Shown: positions 25,479 to 34,600 of the stretch, piece after piece
How the letters are laid out: the number at the start of each line of letters is the position of its first letter
Numbering within the stretch: position 1 is the stretch's first letter
DNA from: Actinoplanes xinjiangensis
Lineage (GTDB): Bacteria; Actinomycetota; Actinomycetes; Mycobacteriales; Micromonosporaceae
Assembly (NCBI RefSeq): GCF_003148685.1
Contig: NZ_QGGR01000007.1
Coordinates: 62,001-126,000 of the forward strand
Direction of reading: 5' to 3'
Length of the DNA stretch: 64,000 nt
Notes under the pieces: model-generated
Told to the model about the DNA's origin: nothing
Database searches by the model: none
What the model saw: the letters and a program-made list of their open reading frames with translations, nothing else
Position numbers and translations under genes: made by a program

Positions 25479-26022
25479 GCAACGCCCGCAGGGCCGGCTC
25501 CGCCGACTCGAAGGCGATCGGCCCGCTGCCCAGCAGCGGACCGTAGAGAACACCCTCCAGGGTCCGTAGGTAGAGGGCGGCGCGGCGGCGCAGGTCCGCC
25601 GGGTCGCCCTTGATCCCCGACTCCACGAAGATCCGCAGCTGGGCGTCGATGGCGTGCTGTCGCAGCTCGGCGGCCGCGGTGAACAGCACCCGGGCCGCGG
25701 TCTGCGGCTCCGCGGCGACGAACTGCCGCATCTGCTGGGCCGAGTCGAGCAGCTCGGAGAAGACCCGGGACACCTGGATCACCCGGTCCGGCCCGGTGCC
25801 GCCGGCCTCCCCGGCCGCCTCCGCGATCAGGACCTTGGCGATCGCCCAGAACACCTCGCCGAGCAGCGCGTCCCGGCTGCCGACGGCGCGGTAGAGCGTC
25901 GCCCGGCTGATCGCCAGCTCCCCGGCGAGAATATCCATGTCTATCGTCGAATGCCGCAGATAATGGTATGCCGCGCCCCGTAGAAGAACCTCCGGGGCGA
26001 TGACGCGCCGCGCGGTGGGAAT
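25468..26022 (-). CDS. TetR-family regulator, QsdR-like, probable ATT start
   Basis: About 184 residues. The N-terminus PTARRVIAPEVLLRGAAYHYLRH and the helix-turn-helix DMDILAGELAISRATLYRAVGSRDALLGEVFW match QsdR-type TetR regulators, which repress degradation genes. Conserved sequence extends upstream of the first ATG (25938), and the only sensible initiation codon is ATT at 26020-26022, set seven bases after GGGGAGGAG. The gene overlaps the polyester hydrolase by 11 bp convergently. Its ligand is unknown. Confidence 0.75.
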   Translation of the reverse strand: MPTARRVIAPEVLLRGAAYHYLRHSTIDMDILAGELAISRATLYRAVGSRDALLGEVFWAIAKVLIAEAAGEAGGTGPDRVIQVSRVFSELLDSAQQMRQFVAAEPQTAARVLFTAAAELRQHAIDAQLRIFVESGIKGDPADLRRRAALYLRTLEGVLYGPLLGSGPIAFESAEPALRALLTD

Positions 26023-26071
26023 GGCTGTTCTCCTCCCCCGAGAAATGCATCCTGGCCGTAGTGGATACGTT

Positions 26072-26545
26072 TCAGAGGGCGCCGCGGTTCAACGTTTCCG
26101 GAAGTTGGTCCCGAAGTGCCGCGGTAATCTCCGCCACGGCGCCGAGTTGTTCCGGGGTGAGCGCGTCGACGAACAACTCGCGAACGACCGTCAGGTGCGG
26201 CACGGTCGCGGAGTGGAACGCCGTCGAGCCGGCCTCCGCCAGGACCACGGAGGCGCCCCGGCTGTCGCCGCTGAACCCCTCCCGCCGGATCAGGCCGCGC
26301 CGCTCCATCCGGCCCAGGTGGTGCGACAGGCGGCTGCGTTCCCATCCGATCGCGACGGCCAGGTCGGATGGGCGCAGCCGGGTCTGCGGGGCCTCGCTGA
26401 GGGCGAGCAGCACCACGTAGTCGCCGGGGGAGAGGCCGGTCTCGGCCTGGAGGCGTGCGGCGACGACGCCCCGCAGCGCCTCGACCGTCTCGATGAAGTC
26501 CCGCCAGATCCGCAGCTCGGCGGATGTCGGAAGTCTCCTGGGCAT
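26072..26545 (-). CDS. MarR-family transcriptional regulator
   Basis: About 157 residues beginning MPRRLPTSAELRIWRDFIE. The winged helix reads PSDLAVAIGWERSRLSHHLGRMERRGLIRREG with a beta-wing SGDSRGASVVL. It probably represses the divergent flavin oxidoreductase gene and itself through the inverted repeat at 26566-26598. The ATG at 26545 is preceded by GGAGGGTCGAGG; an upstream ATG at 26593 would put the start inside the operator. Confidence 0.88.
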   Translation of the reverse strand: MPRRLPTSAELRIWRDFIETVEALRGVVAARLQAETGLSPGDYVVLLALSEAPQTRLRPSDLAVAIGWERSRLSHHLGRMERRGLIRREGFSGDSRGASVVLAEAGSTAFHSATVPHLTVVRELFVDALTPEQLGAVAEITAALRDQLPETLNRGAL

Positions 26546-26565
26546 AAACCTCGACCCTCCACTGT

Positions 26566-26598
26566 TTGACGTGTCGATCAGCCTAGTTGACACGTCAA
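26566..26598. promoter_or_regulatory. MarR operator candidate (10-bp inverted repeat)
   Basis: TTGACGTGTC at 26566-26575 and GACACGTCAA at 26589-26598 are exact reverse complements separated by 13 bp, and each half is itself close to a palindrome. The site lies between the divergent MarR and luciferase-like genes, overlapping where both promoters must be. Confidence 0.75.
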
Positions 26599-26617
26599 TC
26601 AGTATGGAGGAAGCGCC

Positions 26618-27640
26618 ATGATCCTCGGCCTCGACACCTTCGGTGACGTCCCGGTCGACGACGCCGGGCAGCCGATCTCACAGGCGGCCGCCATCCGGCA
26701 GGTCGTCGACGAGGCGGTCCTCGCCGACCAGCTCGGCGTCGACGCGATCGCGCTCGGCGAGCACCACCGCCCGGAGTACTCGATCTCCACCCCGGAGACC
26801 GTCCTCGCCGGCATCGCGGGCCGCACCGGGCGCATCAAGCTCGGCTCCGGCGTCACCGTCCTCAGCTCCGACGACCCGGTCCGGGTCTTCCAGCGGTTCG
26901 CCACCGTCGACGCGCTGTCCAGCGGCCGCGCCGAGGTGATCCTCGGGCGGGGCTCGTTCACCGAGTCGTTCCCGCTGTTCGGCTACGACATGGCCGACTA
27001 CGCCGTGCTCTTCGAGGAGAAGCTCGACCTGTTCGTGCAGCTGCTCGACGAGAAGCCGGTCACCTGGTCCGGGACGACCCGCGCCGCGCTCACCGACGCC
27101 GACGTCCACCCCAAGACCGAGTCCGGCCGGCTGGCCACCTGGGTCGGCGTCGGCGGCTCCCCGGAGTCGGTGGTCCGCACCGCCCGGTACGGCCTGCCGC
27201 TGATGCTCGCCATCATCGGCGGCCCGGCAGCCCGGTTCGCGCCCTACATCGACCTCTACCGGCGGGCGACCGAGCAGCTCGGCACCGCGGCCCACCCGGT
27301 CGGCATGCACTCGCCCGGATTCGTGGCCGACACCGACGAGCAGGCCAAGGAGCTGTTCTACCCCGCGTACAAGATCCAGCGGGACCGGATCGGGGCGCTG
27401 CGTGGCTGGCCGCCGCTCACCCGCGCCGAGTTCGACCGCGAGGTCGAGTCCGGCTCGTTGTACATCGGCGCCCCGGAGACGGTGGCCCGCAAGATGGCCG
27501 GTGCGATCCGCACCCTGGGCGTGGGCCGATTCGACCTGATCTACACCGCCGGAGCGCAGTCGGTCAGCGCCCGTACCCGCGCGGTCGAACTGTTCGGGGC
27601 GAAGGTCGCCCCGATGGTCCGCGACCTGCTGGCCTCCTGA
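26618..27640 (+). CDS. LLM-class flavin-dependent oxidoreductase
   Basis: 340 residues of the bacterial luciferase-like fold: LGLDTFGDVP, EHHRPEYSISTPETVLAGIAGRT, KLGSGVTVLSSDDPVRVFQRFATVDALSSGRAEVILGRGSF, and a late LYIGAPETVARKMAGAI. Such enzymes use FMN for oxygenation of small organic molecules. RBS GGAGGA sits before ATG 26618. It is divergent from a MarR regulator with a clear operator, so it probably responds to an aromatic or phenolic inducer; the substrate is not known. Confidence 0.9.
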   Translation: MILGLDTFGDVPVDDAGQPISQAAAIRQVVDEAVLADQLGVDAIALGEHHRPEYSISTPETVLAGIAGRTGRIKLGSGVTVLSSDDPVRVFQRFATVDALSSGRAEVILGRGSFTESFPLFGYDMADYAVLFEEKLDLFVQLLDEKPVTWSGTTRAALTDADVHPKTESGRLATWVGVGGSPESVVRTARYGLPLMLAIIGGPAARFAPYIDLYRRATEQLGTAAHPVGMHSPGFVADTDEQAKELFYPAYKIQRDRIGALRGWPPLTRAEFDREVESGSLYIGAPETVARKMAGAIRTLGVGRFDLIYTAGAQSVSARTRAVELFGAKVAPMVRDLLAS

Positions 27641-27660
27641 GGATTTCCGGAATAAAGCCC

Positions 27661-27721
27661 TCATACCACCTCATAACGTGCAACCATCCCCTTCGGTTCA
27701 TCAACGGGAGGTATGAGGTGG
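27661..27721 (+). promoter_or_regulatory. inverted repeat over the LCP start (possible translational switch)
   Basis: CCACCTCATA at 27666-27675 is the exact reverse complement of TATGAGGTGG at 27712-27721, which holds the GTG start. A second pairing is possible between TCATACC (27661-27667) and GGTATGA (27710-27716). Either stem would hide the start codon or the GGGAGG ribosome site at 27706-27711. Confidence 0.5.
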
Positions 27722-28767
27722 CCCAGTCCGTGCAACGCCGTGCGCCGTGGTGGGCCCGGCTCGCCATCGCCGTAGGGATCCTGCTGCTGGTGCCCGCCGC
27801 GGTCACCGTGCCGTCCGTGGCGGGCGTGCCGCGAGCCGTGCCGGCCGGGCCGCTCAACATCCTGCTGGCCGGCATCGACCCGCGCGGCACCCACGTCCGG
27901 CCGCTCGCCGACACGATCATCGTGGCGCACGTACCGGCCGACCGCAGCGGCGTCTACCTGTTCTCGCTGCCCCGCGACCTGGTCGTGTGGATCCCGCCGT
28001 TCACCCCCACCAGAACCGCCGGCCGGTACGCGAAGGTCAACGCGGCGATGGCGCTGGGCAGCGAGGTCGGCGTGAACCGCTACGACCCGGCCCAGGGCTA
28101 CGAGCTGCTCGCCACCACGGTCGGCCAGGTCACCGGCCTCCGGTTCGACGCCGGAGCGGTGATCAACTTCGGCGGATTCAAGCGGATGGTCGCGGCCCTC
28201 GGCGGCGTCCGGCTGACCGTCGACCAGGACGTCGTCTCCGAGCACCTCAAACCCGACGGCACCCGCCGCGACCTGCTGCCCGGCTGCCGGACCGGGGGCG
28301 ACTGCCTGCGGCCGTACACCGGGCCGCAGAAGACGTACCCGAAGAGCACGACGCCGGTGCGCCTGCGCCCGTGGGAGGCGCTCGATTTCGTCCGGCAGCG
28401 CTACGGACTCCCGCGCAGCGACTACGACCGGCAACGCCACCAGCGGCAGTTGCTGCGGGCCGTCGCCGCGCAGATCACCGACCCGGCCCGGCTGATGCGG
28501 GTGCTGACCGCCATCGGCGACGACCTCACCTTCGACGGCGGCGGCCACGACATCACCGACTGGCTGATCGCGCTGAAGGACGTCGACACCACGACCGTCA
28601 CCACCATCACCCTGCCCGGCGGCCCGCTCTTCGACGGCGACCGCTACCTCGGGGAACGCTTCGACGCCGGCGTCACCGACTTCTTCGCCGCCGTCAAGGA
28701 GGACCGGGTGGCCCGCTACCTCCTCGGCCACCCCACGCTGGTCGACCCCGTCGGCCGTAGCCGGTGA
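27718..28767 (+). CDS. LCP (LytR-CpsA-Psr) family protein
   Basis: 349 residues. One N-terminal membrane anchor (about 12-32) is followed by the extracytoplasmic LCP domain: LNILLAGIDPRG, RPLADTIIVAHV, SLPRDLVVWIP, INFGGFKRMVAALGGV, and LRPWEALDFVRQRY, with the expected Asp and Arg residues of the polyprenyl-phosphate site. LCP proteins attach teichoic acids, capsule or arabinogalactan to peptidoglycan. The GTG start sits in a large inverted repeat. No glycan genes adjoin it. Confidence 0.92.
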   Translation: MAQSVQRRAPWWARLAIAVGILLLVPAAVTVPSVAGVPRAVPAGPLNILLAGIDPRGTHVRPLADTIIVAHVPADRSGVYLFSLPRDLVVWIPPFTPTRTAGRYAKVNAAMALGSEVGVNRYDPAQGYELLATTVGQVTGLRFDAGAVINFGGFKRMVAALGGVRLTVDQDVVSEHLKPDGTRRDLLPGCRTGGDCLRPYTGPQKTYPKSTTPVRLRPWEALDFVRQRYGLPRSDYDRQRHQRQLLRAVAAQITDPARLMRVLTAIGDDLTFDGGGHDITDWLIALKDVDTTTVTTITLPGGPLFDGDRYLGERFDAGVTDFFAAVKEDRVARYLLGHPTLVDPVGRSR

Positions 28768-28840
28768 CCCTTGGTGCCCGCCCTGACACGGTGGAACGAC
28801 ACGCTCGGATCAGCCCGGCGCGGCGGGACCGAAGGGCGGC

Positions 28841-29896
28841 TCAGCGGGACCGGCGGCGGCGGGCGATGACCAGCCCGAGCAGCAGGGCCGCGGCGATCAG
28901 TGCGCCGCCGGCGGCCAGCGCCCCCACCGGGAGACCGCCCTCGCCGGCCGCCTCCGCCGCGCTGGTCCGGTTCTTCTTCGTCCCGGCTCCCGGCGACGTC
29001 GACGACGCGGCGACCGCCGCCGGGGCGTCCGGCAACGGGTAGCGCAGCATGTCCACGTCGTCGGCGCCGTCGGTCATCTCGGAGATGCTCAGCAGGGCCG
29101 TGCCGTCGGCCGAGTAGGCGATCGACTCGCCCTGCGGCTCGTCCGGCAGGGCGATCCTGCGAGCCGATCCGGCACCGATCGCGCGGACGACGGCGTCCGC
29201 GGTCCCGCCCGGTTCGACATCGAATTCAAACGCGTCGGCGTACGTCCGGAGCGCCACCTTGCTGCCGTCGGGGCTGGCGGCGGCACCCGTGACCACGAAC
29301 CGGCCCTTCAACCCGTACGGATTGTCGGTGTTCGTCACCGGGATCCGGAAGTCCCCGGCCCGGCGCAGCGGCACCGTCGCCGACGCGTTCAGCGGCTTCG
29401 CCGGCACATACACCCCCGCGGCCAGCGGGTCCTTCGTGACCACGATCGGTGTGCCGTCGCCCGCCACGAGCAACGCCTCCGCGTCGTGCGCGCCGTCGGG
29501 GTAGGACAGCCGGAACAGGGTCGGCGACTTCGCGCCCGGCGCCAGCCGCCACACCCCCACGGTCTCCCGGTTGCGGTCGTTGTCGCCGATGTCGCCGATC
29601 CACAGGGTCCCGTCGGCGCCGCGGGCCATGTCCTCGGTGTCCTGTGGCTGCGACGGGAACGACACCGTACGGGTCACCTTGCACTTGCCGGACAGGTAGA
29701 AGATCTTGCGCCCGGACTCCTTGTCGGCCCCGTCGTTGACGGCCACGTAACCGTCGCCGTCGGTGACCAGCCCGGAGATCTCCACGAGCCGGTCGTCCTT
29801 CACCCGGCAGAGTGTCTCCGGCGCCGCGACCACCGGCACACCGGTCATCGGAACCATCACGGCGATCAGCGCCGCGCCAGCGGACAGCATCGTCAT
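28841..29896 (-). CDS. secreted beta-propeller protein with C-terminal membrane anchor
   Basis: 351 residues. A signal peptide at the N-terminus is followed by a propeller-like part (DRLVEISGLVTDGDGYVAVND, DTEDMARGADGTLWIGDIGDN, DGAHDAEALLVAGDG, LPDEPQGESIAYSADGTALLSISE). After a low-complexity linker comes a final membrane helix (GALAAGGALIAAALLLGLVIA) with an RRRRSR tail. This resembles esterase-like phytase or strictosidine-type propellers held at the outer face of the membrane. The reaction is unknown. ATG at 29896 follows GGGAG. Confidence 0.75.
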   Translation of the reverse strand: MTMLSAGAALIAVMVPMTGVPVVAAPETLCRVKDDRLVEISGLVTDGDGYVAVNDGADKESGRKIFYLSGKCKVTRTVSFPSQPQDTEDMARGADGTLWIGDIGDNDRNRETVGVWRLAPGAKSPTLFRLSYPDGAHDAEALLVAGDGTPIVVTKDPLAAGVYVPAKPLNASATVPLRRAGDFRIPVTNTDNPYGLKGRFVVTGAAASPDGSKVALRTYADAFEFDVEPGGTADAVVRAIGAGSARRIALPDEPQGESIAYSADGTALLSISEMTDGADDVDMLRYPLPDAPAAVAASSTSPGAGTKKNRTSAAEAAGEGGLPVGALAAGGALIAAALLLGLVIARRRRSR

Positions 29897-30013
29897 CTCA
29901 CTCCCAGCGTCGGCACCGGATCCCACCCTGTCATGACGCCGCCATCACGGCTCGACAGCAATCCCACAGGACGCTCATGGGATGGACAGAAACTGGCAGG
30001 TCAGGCTCGTTTC

Positions 30014-30283
30014 ATGACTCAGATGACGTTCCCCGTCGCATTTCCGACCATCCGCGGCGCCGCGATCACCGCGCCCGCCGGGCAGCCCCGCCTGCTGCTG
30101 CGTGGCGCCGAGTTCGCGGCCGCACTCGCCGTCCACCTGGGCACCGGTCCGACGGCCGTGCCCGCTCGCGCCGACCGCGGCGTCATCGCCGCCGGCCCGC
30201 GTGTACCGGCGACCGCGGCCCGCTCATGGATCGCCTCGTGGAAGATGTCACAGCTCCCGCATCGTGGTCGGCCGGGCCGCTGA
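30014..30283 (+). CDS. small hypothetical protein, doubtful
   Basis: 89 residues starting MTQMTFPVAFPTIRG. It has a short hydrophobic patch (GAEFAAALAVHLG) and an Arg-rich tail. No family is recognised, and a frame also runs on the opposite strand, so the coding call is weak. A TGG-rich upstream spacer has no clear ribosome site. Confidence 0.25.
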   Translation: MTQMTFPVAFPTIRGAAITAPAGQPRLLLRGAEFAAALAVHLGTGPTAVPARADRGVIAAGPRVPATAARSWIASWKMSQLPHRGRPGR

Positions 30284-30619
30284 TCACCGGGTCGGAGCAG
30301 CGATCGGGGGCATGGCGCGGACCCGGGCCCACGGGCACGCAGGGGACGGCTGGTGGCGTCCACGGCCGCGGTCAGCCGGAACCGGCTGGGATCGGCCCGG
30401 AGCGGCTCTTCGCGCTGAGCCTGCTCGCCTTCGGCGTGGTCAGCGCGCTGACCTGGAACGCGTCGCGGCCGGCGCCGCCTGGGCGCTGCTGGTGTCCCGG
30501 CGTTCCGCCGCGGGCCGGTAGCCGTCGCCTATCGGTCCCTCCTGCGCGGCCCCTGCGGTGACGATACTCAGCGGCGACTTATGCTGGCGCGGCAACAGGA
30601 CACAGCGTGAGGAGCCGGG
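30284..30619. other. intergenic region without a supported gene
   Basis: This stretch precedes the LacI gene. A plus-strand frame from about 30312 ends LLVSRRSAAGR and might be a decayed coding remnant, but nothing familiar is seen. The LacI promoter should lie in the last 80 bp; no clear operator is visible. Confidence 0.5.
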
Positions 30620-31603
30620 TTGGTGCGCACGACCGTGCAGGATGTCGCGCGTGCGGCCGGGGTCTCCGTGTCGACCGTGTCCCGTGCCCTGACCGGCGGC
30701 AGTGTCAGCCCGTCCACCCGCGAGGCGGTGATGGCGGTCGCGCACCGGCTGGGCTACCAGCCCAACCGGGCGGCGCGGGGGCTCATCACCGGGCGTACCG
30801 GAAATCTGGGGTTGATCGTCCCCGACCTGCGTAATCCGTTCTTCGCCGACGTCGCCAAGGGGGTGACGGCACGGGCCCGCGCGGTGGACTGCGGCGTGTT
30901 CATCAGCGACACCGACGAGGACCCGGTCGCCGAGCTGGAGGCGATCGCGACGCTGCGGCACAACACCGACGGGATCCTGCTGTGCTCGCCGCGCTCCCGG
31001 GACGCCGAGCTGCTGGCCGCCGCGGACCCGCAGAACACGGTACTGCTGCACCGGCGGGTGCCGGGCCTGTCGTCGGTGGTCGCGGACATCGTCGACGGCA
31101 CCCGGCAGGCGATCCGGCATCTGCGTGCCCTCGGGCACCGGCGGATCGCGTACGTCTCCGGGCCGGAGGACTCCTGGGCGACCCGGCAGCGGCTGGCCGG
31201 GCTCGCCGAGTTCGGGTCCGACGCCGGCCTGGAGATCCTGTCGGTCGGCTCGGTCGCGCCGACGTTCGACGGCGGTGTGCTCGCCGGTGACCTGGTGCTG
31301 GCCGGTCCGGCGACCGCGGTCCTCGCCTACAACGACCTGGTCGCGACAGGGCTGCTGCACCGGCTGGCGGCCCGCGGCGCGGTCGTTCCGGAGCGGATGA
31401 GCGTGGTCGGCTACGACGACATCAGCCTCGCGGCGATGAGCCATCCGCCACTGACCAGCGTCGCCGTGCCCAAGGACCGGGCCGGCGCGATCGGGCTCGA
31501 CCTTCTGCTGGGCCGGGCGGGCAGCATGACGGCCGCCCAGGGCGCCGAGGTCATCCTCCCCACCACCCTGGTCGTCCGCGCGTCCTCCGGCGCGAGACAC
31601 TAG
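30620..31603 (+). CDS. LacI-family transcriptional regulator
   Basis: About 327 residues. The helix-turn-helix reads TVQDVARAAGVSVSTVSRALTG, with the hinge region HRLGYQPNRAARGL, then a periplasmic-binding-protein-like sensor with RALGHRRIAYVSGP and VVGYDDISLAAM. It starts at TTG 30620 or the adjacent GTG 30623. The stop overlaps the convergent TIR-WD40 gene by 4 bp. A plausible target is the UxaA-type dehydratase 4 kb away, which has a LacI-type operator, but this is inference. Confidence 0.9.
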   Translation: MVRTTVQDVARAAGVSVSTVSRALTGGSVSPSTREAVMAVAHRLGYQPNRAARGLITGRTGNLGLIVPDLRNPFFADVAKGVTARARAVDCGVFISDTDEDPVAELEAIATLRHNTDGILLCSPRSRDAELLAAADPQNTVLLHRRVPGLSSVVADIVDGTRQAIRHLRALGHRRIAYVSGPEDSWATRQRLAGLAEFGSDAGLEILSVGSVAPTFDGGVLAGDLVLAGPATAVLAYNDLVATGLLHRLAARGAVVPERMSVVGYDDISLAAMSHPPLTSVAVPKDRAGAIGLDLLLGRAGSMTAAQGAEVILPTTLVVRASSGARH

Positions 31604-34600
31604 CGGCGAGCCGTCAAGCCGGTGCAGGTACGCCGGTACGGAACCTCGGGAATGTAGCGGGCCCATTCGTCGGCACGGAGGCCGCGGCCGGTGATGGCGC
31701 AGGCGTATGCGGCCGGGTCAGCGCGGAGCTTGTTCAGCTTCGCGTAGTCCCACAGCGTGACGGTCGCGCGTTGGCGGGCGGAATGGGCGGCGACGGCAAG
31801 GGTGCGCCCGTCGCCCTTGAACAGCACCGCCTGCGCCCTGCCACCGAGGCCGAGCATCGAGACGAGCCGGATCGGCCCGGCCGGGTTGGCGGTGTCCCAC
31901 AGGAACAACTCGGAGCCCCCGTCCCCGGTTGCCAGGGTGCGCCCGTCGGGGCTGAAGGCCACCGTGGTGACCGTGTCATAGTGGCCGTTCAGCGTGGCGA
32001 GCCGGAGTGGACGGGCCCGGTCGGTGATGTCCCACAGTATCGCCAGGGTGTCGGAGCCCCCGCTCGCCACGGTGTGCCCGTCCGGGCTGAAGGCCACCGT
32101 GGTCACCGTCTCGTTGTGGCCGGCCATCGTGCCGAGTCGTACGGGGGCGGTGCGGTCGGTCACGTCCCACAGCACCAGGCCGCGCTCGCCGACGCCGGTG
32201 GCCAGCGTGCGCCCGTCGGGGCTGAAGGCCACCGTCGCCCCGAAGGTCTCGCCGCTCAGCGTGGCCAGCAGGGCGGGGCGGGTCCGGTCGGCCACGTTCC
32301 ACAGCAGCAGTCGGTTGGGGCCGGCAACGACGGCGAGGGTACGCCCGTCCGGGCTGAACACCATCGCGTTGGTCCCTGCCACGGCCTCGGTCAGGCCCGG
32401 GAGCACGACCGGCTGGTCCGGGCGCGTCACATCCGTCAGCGTCAACTGCCCGTCCTGGCGCCCGACGGCCGCCGCCGTACGGCCGTCGGGACTGAACGCC
32501 ACCGCCCGCACCTCCGCGCCGCGGATGGGCAGGTCGGCACCCTGGACGGGCCGGGCGGGGTCGGTCACGTTCCAGGAGTTCGCCGTGCCGCCGGGGCCGG
32601 CGGCGACCAGGGAACGTCCGTCCGGCCGGAACGCCGCCGCCTGAATCCGCCCACCCTGGACGGGGAGCGAGGCGAACTGGTCCGGAGTCCCGACGGGCCT
32701 GACGTTCCAGAGCGTCGCCGTCTCCGAACTGTCGGCGGTGACCAGTGTTTCCGCGTCCGGGTCGAAGGAGACGGTATTGATCGCGCCGTTGGCCCGCACG
32801 GTGATGACCCGCCCGGGGCCCTCCACGTACCTCATGTCCCACACCATCGCTGTGCCCTGATCGCCACCGGCGGCCAGATAGTGCCCGTTCGCGCTGTAGG
32901 CGATCGCGTCGACTGCACCAGCAAGGCCGTCCATGCGGTCGAACGGATCGGTGCCCGGTTCGTCCGTCGGCAGGGGCGGCGGCGGGCTCCGGTCCGGCTC
33001 GCCATCGGGGGTGTCCGGTCCGTCCGGCGGCAGGGGCGGCGGCGGAGTCGGGTTCGGCTCGCCATCGGCGGTGTCCGGTCCGTCCGGCGGCAGGGGCGGC
33101 GGCGCCATCCGGTCCTGCTCGCCATCGGCGGTGGCCGTACGCCTCATGTCGTAGAGACTCACCAAGCCGCCGAAGTCCCCTACGGCCAGTGTTGATCCGG
33201 TCGGATCGAACACCGCCGACGCCATCTCGAAGCTGGGCAACCCGCGGAGGAAGACGGGATCGGTCCGATCGCTCAGGTCGAAGGCCCCTGCGAATCGGAT
33301 CTTGTTCACGACCAGGGTGGCGCCGTCCGGGCTGAACGCCAGACCGACCACCGGATACGGGGACCAGTCGTCCATCGTGGCGAGCTGTTGGGGCCGGGAT
33401 CGGTCGGCCATGTCCCACAGGGTCGTGATCCCGCCGCCGCCGCCCGTGGCGAGGGTCCTCCCGTCTGCGCTGAATGCCACCGCTTGTACGAAGCCGGCCG
33501 GCGCCACCGTGGCGAGCCGGACGGGGCGGGGCGGGTCGGTCACATCCCACAGGACCGCGTCGCCCGCCCCGTCGACAACCACCAGGGTCCGTCCGTCCGG
33601 GCTGAACGTCAGGGGTGTGTCGTCCGTGACCGGGTCGCGGAGTGTGGTGATCCGGGCCGGATTCGTCCGGTCGGTCGTGTTCCACAGCGACACCTTGCCG
33701 TCGGTGCCGAGGGCCGCCAAGACGCCGTTCGACCCGTAGACGGCCGATGTCACGTCGTTGATCGTGCCGGCGTAGCTCGTCGCTGTGACGACACCGGTGA
33801 CTTCGCTGCGCGTCGCGGCGTCGGGCAGCAGCTCCTGGGCTGCGGCCCCCAGCATCAGGGCCGTCTTCGGATCGCTGCCGACCGTCGCCTTGCCCTGCGT
33901 CGTCAGCCGTCGACTGATCGCGATCCGCTGCTGGTGGTCCGCTTTGGCCTGTTGCCTGGCGGCTTCGGCGGTCGCCTCTTCGGCCTCCTGCTGCTTCTCC
34001 TCGGCGATGTTCGTCAACCGCCGCGCCTCCGCCTCGAGTTGCTGCGCCTCCTGCTCCAACTGCTGCGTCCGCTGGCCGGCCTTCTCCGACAGCCGCTGCA
34101 GTTTCCGGGTCCGCTTCGCCGCCTGATCGGCGATCCGCTGCTGCCGCCGGGCCTCGGCGGTCGCCTGGTCCGCCAGCCATTGCTGTTCCTGCGCCGACTG
34201 CTCCGACCGCTGCGCCTCAGCCGCCGCGGACACGGCCAGGGCCTGCTGCTCCTTCGCCACCTCCTGCTGCCGGGTCGCCTCCTGCGCGAACCGCTCGGCG
34301 CTGCCGCGTTGCACCTCCGCCACCTGCTGCTGATGCAACGCGTCGGCTGCCGCGGCCGTCGCCCGGTCGGCGTTACGCACCGACGACACGCTGGTCAGCA
34401 CCGCCCACATGGTCAGTACCACCAGCATCACCAACGCCCCGGACCCGAGCCGGCGCGCCCGGCGATGGTGCCGGACGTCCTCACCCTCCAGTTCGTCCTT
34501 GCTCACCCCGTGCATCGGGGCGGCCAGTTGGGCGATCGCGTCCCGGAAGCGGGAATGCTGCAGGCTGAGATGTTCGCTGTCCCGCGCCCACCGCAGATCC

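Noticed and set aside
30019..30363. Minus-strand frame of about 114 residues
   Set aside because: Arg/Pro-rich composition typical of antisense shadows and no similarity pattern; the opposing frame is itself doubtful.
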